Source of the DNA: Lachnoclostridium phytofermentans
GTDB lineage: Bacteria; Bacillota; Clostridia; Lachnospirales; Lachnospiraceae
NCBI GenBank assembly: GCA_003526525.1
Contig: DPVV01000363.1
Coordinates: 1 to 6,033 of the forward strand
Length of the DNA stretch: 6,033 nucleotides
Direction: 5' to 3'
Positions 1 through 4,772 of the stretch are shown here, piece by piece. Made by a program: the position numbers and the translations under genes. Under the pieces are notes generated by a model. It worked only from the letters and a program-made list of their open reading frames with translations. It searched no databases and was not told where the DNA came from. Positions within the stretch are counted from its first letter, which is position 1; every line of letters begins with the position of its first letter.

Positions 1-14
1 CGCTCTTCCGATCT
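1..14. other. Illumina adapter remnant at the contig end
   Basis: The first 14 bases, CGCTCTTCCGATCT, equal the 3' end of the standard Illumina TruSeq-type adapter. On the minus strand this reads AGATCGGAAGAGCG, the sequence that follows an insert when a read runs through into the adapter. Genomic sequence therefore probably begins at base 15. The adapter lies in frame with the ATPase gene and adds false residues after residue 251. A chance match of 14 bases exactly at the sequence edge is unlikely. Confidence 0.9.
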
Positions 15-767
15 ATTCTTATATGATTTACTTAATAATTCCTCTATAGTTTCTTTCTTCGTTTCTTTTAAAAAGTTTGTAAAATAATTGCTAGGGATGA
101 CTTTTATATTAGCTTCATCCTCATTATCAGATTTTACTAAAACCTTTACTGACTTTGATTTTTCATAACGGTTAGATTGTAGTCTTGAAATCGTTAATCT
201 TTCATTGGTTATAACTACACTTCGCTCCACTGGGGTATTCTTGGATGCTTCCATTTTAGTGCTTAAGTTCTCTTTTTGATACCCAATCAAATCATCCTTT
301 TGATTTTTACTAAAAACTGCTCCTTGATTTTTAGTTGCTTCTTTCGGTAAGCTTACTTCTTTCGATAAACTTGCTTTTTTTGTTAGATTTGTTTCTTTCG
401 TTAAACTTGCTTCTCTCGTTAAACTTGCTTCTCTCGATAAAGTTACTTCATATACAACCTTATACTTTTCCTGTTCCTCTGTCACCACACTAAATTCAAA
501 CGAGCAGACTGCTGCCTGCTCGCCGCATTTTATCATATTACTGAAATTCATTGGTAATGCAGTACCACTCATCAATCCCTTTAACAAAGATAAAGCACAA
601 ATAAGTGTTGTTTTTCCCGATCCATTTTGACCATAAACACCGAGAACATCCGCCTTTCTCTCATAGATGTCCTCCCATAGATTACAAGTAAAACGAATGT
701 CTCCTAATGCAACATTCTTTAAGTTTTGTATATTTATCTTTTGTAGTCGAATGATTGATTTTGCCAT
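1..767 (-). CDS. AAA/ABC-type ATP-binding protein, C-terminus cut off
   Basis: The reading frame opens at an ATG at 767 and stays open to the left edge; about 251 residues are real, and bases 1-14 are probably adapter. The start is supported by AGAGGG at 775-780, seven bases upstream. The N-terminus (MAKSIIRLQKINIQNLKNV) is the first strand region typical of SMC/OLD-like AAA ATPases, followed by a clear Walker A motif, GQNGSGKT, at residues 46-53. Walker B and the signature motif would lie in the missing part. Residues 110-145 are six tandem hexapeptides of the type LxKEAS, an insertion in an otherwise ordinary domain. No signal peptide or membrane segment is visible, so it is probably cytoplasmic. 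It follows leuA by 38 bases on the same strand with no hairpin between, so co-transcription is likely. Its substrate and role cannot be told from this fragment; chromosome-maintenance, defence or transport ATPases are all possible. Confidence 0.82.
   Translation of the reverse strand, partial: MAKSIIRLQKINIQNLKNVALGDIRFTCNLWEDIYERKADVLGVYGQNGSGKTTLICALSLLKGLMSGTALPMNFSNMIKCGEQAAVCSFEFSVVTEEQEKYKVVYEVTLSREASLTREASLTKETNLTKKASLSKEVSLPKEATKNQGAVFSKNQKDDLIGYQKENLSTKMEASKNTPVERSVVITNERLTISRLQSNRYEKSKSVKVLVKSDNEDEANIKVIPSNYFTNFLKETKKETIEELLSKSYKNRSEE
333..440 (-). repeat. Six tandem 18-bp repeats coding for a hexapeptide
   Basis: Six adjacent 18-bp units inside the ATPase gene encode LSREAS, LTREAS, LTKETN, LTKKAS, LSKEVS and LPKEAT (residues 110-145). 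The first two DNA units differ at one codon (TCG against ACG); later units diverge more. The array is charged and polar and sits just after a beta-strand-like stretch (KYKVVYEVT), so it looks like a surface-loop expansion by slippage or unequal recombination. Confidence 0.88.
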
Positions 768-805
768 ACTGCATCCCTCTCGTTATTTTCTTCGCTAATG
801 GTATA

Positions 806-2323
806 TTAACTATTTAATACGATTTTATTCACACTATTTACGAGAGCTAATGCACTTGCTTTCATAACATCTCTTTCAATTGCTTTTCCGAAATAAAATT
901 TTCCGTTATATTGTATTTGTACAACGACCTTACCTAAGGATTCTTTTTCTGCGCCAATATTTTGAATACGATAATCTATTAGATGAATTGGCATATCAAC
1001 TGCTTTTAAAATTGCTGCATATAATGCTGAGATTGCACCATTTCCAGCTTCGCTAATTACAACCTCTTGCTTATCTCTAACCAATTTTACTGTTGCAGAT
1101 GGCAGATTCATATTGACATTCATCTGAAAATCTTCTAACATCCATAACTTCTTTTCTCCATTCTTTTGTATTCTATCATCCCCGTCCAGTAAATCGATGA
1201 CGTCATTATCATAGACTTCCTTTTTCTCATCTGCTATTTTTAAGAAATTAGTATGGATTTCATTTAAACTTTCCGGTGCAATTTCATAACCAAGTTTTTT
1301 AGAGATATATTCAAATGCATGTTTTCCAGAACGAGCGGTAAGTACAATATCCATTGGAGGAGCACCGATATCCGAAGGTTCGAATATCTCATATACCTCC
1401 TTTGACTTTAAAAGACCATCCTGATGGATTCCAGAAGAATGTGCAAAGGCATTTTCCCCTACCAACGCCTTATTCACTTGAACATCAAGACCCATGGTAC
1501 GGCTTACAATTCGGGAGGTTTCATAAATGGCGGAATGATTGATATCGGTATACCCGTCATAATATTCTGGATGAAGTTTTATCCCCATTATTACTTCTTC
1601 TAAGGAGGTATTACCTGCTCTTTCCCCTATTCCATTGATCGTACATTCCACTTTATTCGCGCCATTTCTCACAGCTGCCAATGTATTTGCAGTTGCAAGT
1701 CCTGAGTCATTATGGCAATGAACACTTAATAATACATGTGGTGCCAAATTCTGAAGACGTTCATAGATTTGATGAATTAGACCACCGAATAACTCAGGTA
1801 CTGCAAACCCTACCGTATCCGGTATATTTACACAAGTAGCTCCAGCCTTTACTACTGCCTCAATTGTTTTCCACATGTACTCTAAATCAGAACGACTCGC
1901 ATCCTCAAGAGAGTATTCCACTTGTGAAGTATAGCGTTTTGCATATGTAACTGCATCTACCCCCATTTGCAAGATATCTTCTGGGTTCTTATTAAATTTT
2001 TTTGTAATATGAACATTAGAGGAGCCTAATACAATATGAATCATAGGATTTACTGCTTCTTTTAAACTTTCATACATGCGATCAATATCAGATTTAACAG
2101 CTCTTCCCAAGGCTACCACGGAAGAATCCTTTATTTGTCTACTAATTGCTCGTACTGCCTCAAAATCGCCTTGTGAGGAGGAAGGAAATCCTGCTTCCAT
2201 ATAGTCTACTCTTAGCTTCTCTAATTGTTTTGCAATATACATCTTTTCTTCAAAATTAAGTTTCGCTCCTGGTACCTGTTCTCCATCTCGTAAGGTTGTG
2301 TCAAATACATAGATTTTTCGCAT
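806..2323 (-). CDS. leuA: 2-isopropylmalate synthase
   Basis: LeuA condenses acetyl-CoA with 2-oxoisovalerate to give 2-isopropylmalate, the committed step of leucine synthesis, in the cytoplasm. The 505-residue protein has the HMGL-like TIM barrel at about residues 4-275, with DTTLRDGEQ at 8-16 (catalytic Arg12, metal-binding Asp13), the metal-binding HCHND at 202-206, and GIGERAGN at 231-238. A linker region with HSSGIHQDG at 295-303 follows, then the C-terminal LeuA regulatory domain at about 395-500, which in the family binds leucine for feedback inhibition. Length is normal for full-length LeuA. The ATG at 2323 has AAAGGGG at 2330-2336, six bases upstream. Citramalate and homocitrate synthases are close relatives, but the upstream T-box reads a leucine codon, which favours LeuA. 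No leuB, leuC or leuD is adjacent; the next gene is an ATPase. The usual GNGPVDA of the regulatory domain reads GNGAISA at 427-433. Confidence 0.95.
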   Translation of the reverse strand: MRKIYVFDTTLRDGEQVPGAKLNFEEKMYIAKQLEKLRVDYMEAGFPSSSQGDFEAVRAISRQIKDSSVVALGRAVKSDIDRMYESLKEAVNPMIHIVLGSSNVHITKKFNKNPEDILQMGVDAVTYAKRYTSQVEYSLEDASRSDLEYMWKTIEAVVKAGATCVNIPDTVGFAVPELFGGLIHQIYERLQNLAPHVLLSVHCHNDSGLATANTLAAVRNGANKVECTINGIGERAGNTSLEEVIMGIKLHPEYYDGYTDINHSAIYETSRIVSRTMGLDVQVNKALVGENAFAHSSGIHQDGLLKSKEVYEIFEPSDIGAPPMDIVLTARSGKHAFEYISKKLGYEIAPESLNEIHTNFLKIADEKKEVYDNDVIDLLDGDDRIQKNGEKKLWMLEDFQMNVNMNLPSATVKLVRDKQEVVISEAGNGAISALYAAILKAVDMPIHLIDYRIQNIGAEKESLGKVVVQIQYNGKFYFGKAIERDVMKASALALVNSVNKIVLNS

Positions 2324-2363
2324 ATTTTACCCCTTTCTGCGCTCTTACGCATCGAAACATTCT

Positions 2364-2378
2364 TGCTATACTATAGCA
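2364..2378. repeat. Perfect 15-bp inverted repeat before leuA
   Basis: TGCTATA and TATAGCA flank a single base, between the leader's last terminator and the leuA ribosome site. The symmetry resembles a small DNA operator more than an RNA hairpin, whose loop would have to take up inner pairs. No protein can be assigned to it, and it may be chance in AT-rich DNA. Confidence 0.4.
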
Positions 2379-2398
2379 TGCCTACTTGTCTTAGGTAT

Positions 2399-2442
2399 AA
2401 AAAATCCCCCAATCGTCTTAAAATTAAGAGACGAATTGGGGG
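2399..2442 (-). terminator. Second (leuA-proximal) T-box terminator
   Basis: On the minus strand CCCCCAATTCGTCT pairs with AGACGATTGGGGG with one bulged base, followed by ATTTTTT (U tract at 2399-2404). The 5' arm contains the CTCTT region that would otherwise pair with AAGAG of the T-box motif at 2456-2460, so terminator and antiterminator exclude each other. Confidence 0.92.
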
Positions 2443-2444
2443 TT

Positions 2445-2460
2445 CCGCGGTACCACTCTT
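2445..2460 (-). promoter_or_regulatory. Second T-box motif (antiterminator 5' side)
   Basis: AAGAGTGGTACCGCGG matches the T-box consensus AGGGTGGNACCGCG closely. TGGT would pair with the ACCA end of uncharged tRNA-Leu. AAGAG can pair with CTCTT in the start of the following terminator. Confidence 0.92.
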
Positions 2461-2583
2461 TTTCATGCCATAAGCATGCACTTTATCGATACATTCCATA
2501 AAAGAATAAAGTATTTCGTAACGAGGCACTCGTACTATATTCTAAGCGGAGCATTTATAGGATTTTGTGATGCAATTACCTAT

Positions 2584-2621
2584 AAAATAAAAAAACTTCT
2601 GCCTCCAAAGAGACAGAAGTT
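2584..2621 (-). terminator. First (distal) T-box terminator of the leuA leader
   Basis: A 12-bp stem (AACTTCTGTCTC with GAGGCAGAAGTT, one U-G pair) closes a four-base loop and is followed by TTTTTTTATTTT. It lies directly behind its own T-box-like motif, about 140 bases before the second terminator. Confidence 0.88.
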
Positions 2622-2622
2622 A

Positions 2623-2640
2623 CTCTGCTATACCACTCTT
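2623..2640 (-). promoter_or_regulatory. First T-box motif, degenerate
   Basis: AAGAGTGGTATAGCAGAG keeps AAGAG plus the TGGT bulge but has TATAGCAG where the consensus has TACCGCGG. The downstream CTCTT (in CTGTCTCTT) can pair with AAGAG and CTG with CAG, so an antiterminator can still form. The ten bases AAGAGTGGTA are identical in the second motif, and ATGTATCGA occurs upstream of both, which points to a duplication. Confidence 0.78.
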
Positions 2641-2847
2641 ACGTGTTCGTTCGATACATCTTTTATGGTCAATATCTATCCCTTGTAACGGTGGGCTTCC
2701 GGCTTAACCTACTGTAACTTTTCAGTCAGCTACTCCAAGGCGAGTTCACCCTATTTAGACTCTTGCTTCGCACCAACCAGCAAGTCTCTGAAAATCCTAC
2801 TACGGTTACTATTCCTTTTCAAAGTATTTTTCATATAAATTTTCATC

Positions 2848-2876
2848 ATTCTATCAAAGTTTTTTCACTCTGTCAA
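2848..2876 (-). promoter_or_regulatory. Promoter of the leuA transcript
   Basis: TTGACA (2871-2876), a 17-base spacer and TAGAAT (2848-2853) give a near-perfect sigma-A-type promoter. Initiation would fall near 2841, just ahead of T-box Stem I, giving a leader of about 520 bases before the leuA ATG. Confidence 0.88.
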
Positions 2877-2877
2877 G

Positions 2878-2926
2878 ATAAATCACTAAATTGTTTTTAA
2901 TAATAAATCACTAAATTGTTTTAATA
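2878..2926. repeat. Two-copy direct repeat abutting the leuA -35 box
   Basis: Units at 2878-2902 and 2903-2926 begin ATAAATCACTAAATTG and are identical except for one T missing from a T run in the second. They lie immediately upstream of the -35 box with no gap between the copies. They could act as an UP-like AT-rich element or as a paired regulator site, or be a chance duplication. Confidence 0.85.
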
Positions 2927-2940
2927 AGATTTTGCAGTCA

Positions 2941-2963
2941 AAGCGGATATTCGCAATCCGCTT
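2941..2963 (-). terminator. Hairpin after trpB2, possible terminator
   Basis: A perfect 8-bp stem (AAGCGGAT with ATCCGCTT, 7-base loop) lies about 50 bases past the trpB2 stop and before the leuA promoter. No proper T run follows on the minus strand, so it is a weak or factor-assisted terminator at best; it may instead protect the 3' end of the message. Confidence 0.45.
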
Positions 2964-3011
2964 ACACTACTTGCTCATAACCTCATTGCCACTACTGTAA
3001 TCAGCTTATTC

Positions 3012-4388
3012 TTATTTTGGCTGTTTTGGAATTCCATCAAATCCTTGCTGTAAATCTGCATCGGTTGGAATATAATCCGTCATCTCTCCATTATGAAAAC
3101 GTTCATAAGCAACCATATCAAAATATCCAGTACCGGTTAAACCAAATACAATCGTCTTTTCTTCCCCTGTTTCCTTACACTTTAATGCCTCATCGATTGC
3201 TACACGAATTGCATGGCTGCTCTCTGGCGCAGGTAAGATACCTTCAATCCTAGCAAATTGTTCTGCTGCCTCAAATACTGCGGTCTGTTCCACTGCACGT
3301 GCTTCCATTAACCCCTCTTCATAAAGCTGGGATAATACAGAACTCATACCATGATAACGAAGCCCGCCTGCGTGATTAGCAGATGGAATAAAGTTGCTTC
3401 CTAACGTATACATCTTAGCAAGTGGACACACCATACCAGTATCACAGAAATCATAAGCAAATTTACCTCTCGTTAAACTTGGGCAAGATGCTGGCTCAAC
3501 CGCAATAAAGTGATACTTCTTCTCACCACGTAATACTTCACCCATAAAAGGTGAGATAAGACCACCTAAATTAGAACCACCACCTGCACAACCAATGATA
3601 ATATCTGGAGTGATGCCATATTTATCAAGAGCTGCCTTCGTTTCTAAGCCGATGATTGACTGATGCAATAATACTTGGGATAATACACTACCAAGCACAT
3701 AACGATAACCTGGTGTTGATACTGCGGTTTCAACCGCTTCCGAGATCGCACAACCTAAACTTCCTGTGGTTCCAGGGTGTGCTTCTAATATTCTTTTTCC
3801 TACTTCAGTAGCTAACGATGGAGACGGCGTAACCTGAGCTCCATAAGTTCTCATAACTTCTCTACGGAAAGGTTTCTGTTCATAAGATACCTTAACCATA
3901 AATACTTTGCAGTCTAGGTCAAAATAGGAACACGCCATTGAAAGGGCAGTCCCCCACTGACCAGCACCGGTCTCTGTAGTGACACCATGTAATCCTTGCT
4001 TTTTTGCATAATATGCTTGTGCAATCGCAGAATTTAATTTGTGACTGCCACTGGTATTATTTCCTTCAAATTTATAATAAATCTTAGCAGGAGTTTGTAA
4101 CTTCTCTTCTAAACAATATGCTCGTACCAGAGGTGCTGGACGATACATCTTATAAAAGTTTAGTATCTCTTCTGGAATATCAATATAAGCATTGGTATCA
4201 TCAAGCTCCTGTATAACTAGTTCATCACAGAACACTTGCTTTAATTCATCAAATGTCATGGGTTTTAATGTTTGTGGATTTAACAATGGTGCTGGTTTAT
4301 TCTTCATATCAGCACGCACGTTATACCACTTTGTTGGCATCTCGCTTTCTTCAAGATAGATTTTGTAAGGTATTTCTTGCTTCATCAT
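3012..4388 (-). CDS. trpB2: TrpB2-type tryptophan synthase beta chain (PLP enzyme)
   Basis: The enzyme makes L-tryptophan from indole and L-serine using pyridoxal phosphate, in the cytoplasm. It is 458 residues from the ATG at 4388. The PLP lysine is Lys117 in SGSHKLNSA; the catalytic glutamate is Glu139 in ETGAGQWG; the phosphate-binding loop is GGGSN at 269-273. The Trp in GAGQWG (His in ordinary TrpB1), the long N-terminus with RPAPLVRA, and the length (TrpB1 is about 400 residues) mark the TrpB2 group, which acts without a tightly bound alpha chain. No trpA is adjacent. The frame extends to a TTG at 4406, but that codon lies in the AAAGGAG ribosome site (4397-4403), so the ATG at 4388 is chosen; an ATG at 4385 is also possible. 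A tryptophan T-box controls it. A different PLP beta-replacement activity is possible, but the T-box supports tryptophan supply. Confidence 0.94.
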   Translation of the reverse strand: MMKQEIPYKIYLEESEMPTKWYNVRADMKNKPAPLLNPQTLKPMTFDELKQVFCDELVIQELDDTNAYIDIPEEILNFYKMYRPAPLVRAYCLEEKLQTPAKIYYKFEGNNTSGSHKLNSAIAQAYYAKKQGLHGVTTETGAGQWGTALSMACSYFDLDCKVFMVKVSYEQKPFRREVMRTYGAQVTPSPSLATEVGKRILEAHPGTTGSLGCAISEAVETAVSTPGYRYVLGSVLSQVLLHQSIIGLETKAALDKYGITPDIIIGCAGGGSNLGGLISPFMGEVLRGEKKYHFIAVEPASCPSLTRGKFAYDFCDTGMVCPLAKMYTLGSNFIPSANHAGGLRYHGMSSVLSQLYEEGLMEARAVEQTAVFEAAEQFARIEGILPAPESSHAIRVAIDEALKCKETGEEKTIVFGLTGTGYFDMVAYERFHNGEMTDYIPTDADLQQGFDGIPKQPK

Positions 4389-4396
4389 AATCCTTT

Positions 4397-4403
4397 CTCC
4401 TTT
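4397..4403 (-). promoter_or_regulatory. Ribosome binding site that fixes the trpB2 start
   Basis: AAAGGAG lies eight bases upstream of the ATG at 4388. A longer frame from TTG at 4406 would put this site inside the coding region and leave the TTG without one. Confidence 0.85.
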
Positions 4404-4413
4404 CAATCATGTA

Positions 4414-4425
4414 GTTCCTTGGAAC
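4414..4425. repeat. 12-bp palindrome before trpB2
   Basis: GTTCCTTGGAAC is a perfect palindrome between the T-box terminator and the ribosome site, the same relative place as the inverted repeat before leuA, though the sequences differ. Function unknown. Confidence 0.35.
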
Positions 4426-4446
4426 ACATCTCTTGGGAAAAGGTAC

Positions 4447-4497
4447 AAAAAAAATACCCTTATCCCATACAAATAAATCTGCAGGGACAAAAGTATT
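4447..4497 (-). terminator. T-box terminator of the trpB2 leader
   Basis: AATACTTTTGTCCC pairs over 14 positions with GGGATAAGGGTATT, including three G-U pairs, around a 17-base loop, followed by a run of eight T (4447-4454). The GTCCC in its 5' arm is the partner of GGG in the T-box motif, giving the alternative antiterminator. Confidence 0.9.
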
Positions 4498-4715
4498 GAA
4501 CTTCTGCGGTGCCACCCAGCTTGACGTTAAACGTCCACTCTATGCATACAAACATATGCTTATCTTTGATAACGGAGGATTTCTCCGGCTCACCTACTAA
4601 ATTTCAGTTTGCCCTCCAAAGCCCATTCCTTTTAGCCTTTACCTGCCACAATCTCACCACCTGTGGCTCTCTTTAAAGAAAGTTCCTAAAAGTACTTACT
4701 CTTTGTCAACGGTTT
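4447..4715 (-). promoter_or_regulatory. Tryptophan T-box riboswitch leader of trpB2
   Basis: This tRNA-Trp-sensing leader fills most of the gap between the MATE and trpB2 genes. The specifier TGG (Trp) at 4623-4625 lies in the context GAA-TGG-G-CTTTGGAG; the CTTTG can pair with CAAAG just before AGTA on the 5' side, forming the helix below the specifier loop. The apical hairpin is CCACA/TGTGG at 4646-4666. AGTAGGTGAGCCGG and CCGTTATC-AAA-GATAAG form the Stem II and Stem III region. The T-box TGGGTGGCACCGCAG at 4505-4519 has a TGGC bulge that fits the GCCA end of tRNA-Trp (discriminator G). It ends in one terminator, and uncharged tRNA-Trp would favour read-through into trpB2. Confidence 0.95.
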
Positions 4716-4721
4716 GTATTC

Positions 4722-4751
4722 AATTTACCACTTAACTCCCATAGCTGTCAA
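4722..4751 (-). promoter_or_regulatory. Promoter of the trpB2 transcript
   Basis: TTGACA (4746-4751), an 18-base spacer and TAAATT (4722-4727), with TGG directly before the -10 as in extended -10 promoters. Initiation near 4715 would include the whole T-box Stem I. It begins 21 bases after the MATE stop codon. Confidence 0.68.
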
Positions 4752-4772
4752 TGGTTTTTTCTGATTTGTTCC

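Larger units (their letters stand above)
2399..2841 (-). promoter_or_regulatory. Leucine T-box riboswitch leader of leuA, with doubled gate
   Basis: This leader of roughly 440 bases senses uncharged tRNA-Leu and fills the non-coding stretch before leuA. Stem I has an apical hairpin at 2757-2787 with the typical GGTTGGTGCGAA, an AGTA motif on the 5' side, and the specifier CTC (Leu) at 2742-2744 in the context GAA-CTC-G-CCTTGGAG. The trpB2 leader has the same frame around its own codon. Downstream, AGTAGGTTAAGCCGG and CCGTTA match the Stem II/pseudoknot block of the other leader. Two T-box motifs follow: AAGAGTGGTATAGCAG at 2625-2640 and canonical AAGAGTGGTACCGCGG at 2445-2460. Each has the TGGT bulge that fits the ACCA end of tRNA-Leu, a CTCTT partner for AAGAG, and its own intrinsic terminator. 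No second Stem I is recognisable in the roughly 120 bases between them. Confidence 0.93.

Noticed and set aside
1354..1542. Plus-strand open frame of 62 codons
   Set aside because: It is antisense to the conserved LeuA coding region and is a by-product of its codon pattern.
2360..2398. Internal leuA promoter using TATAGT or TATAGC within the inverted repeat
   Set aside because: No -35 box is found at 16-18 bases upstream of either candidate -10.
2461..2583. Possible second Stem I between the two leucine T-box gates (contains ATAGTACGAG and small hairpins)
   Set aside because: No GGTGCGA-like apical loop and no GAA-NNN-G-CYTTGGAG block. The hairpins (TATAGG/CCTATA, ACTTTAT/ATAAAGT, CATGC/GCATG) are short and do not build a Stem I by eye.
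2476..2688. Plus-strand open frame of 70 codons
   Set aside because: It lies entirely over the leuA T-box leader, crosses a terminator hairpin, and has no credible ribosome site or protein features.
3017..3253. Plus-strand open frame of 78 codons
   Set aside because: It is antisense to the C-terminal part of TrpB2, with no family resemblance or ribosome site.
4389..4406. Longer trpB2 start at the TTG at 4406, adding six residues
   Set aside because: These codons are the ribosome binding site itself (AAAGGAG at 4397-4403), and the TTG has no good site of its own.
4351..4410. A 19-codon frame starting at the ATG at 4410, with AAGGA upstream, overlapping the trpB2 start
   Set aside because: Too short and without tryptophan codons or any other sign of a leader peptide; the T-box already explains the control.
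4681..4709. A second TTGACA (4704-4709) that could be a -35 box for trpB2
   Set aside because: No acceptable -10 lies at 15-18 bases (GGAACT, TAGGAA). The CAAAG in it pairs with CTTTG below the specifier loop, so it belongs inside T-box Stem I; a start downstream of it would remove part of the sensor.
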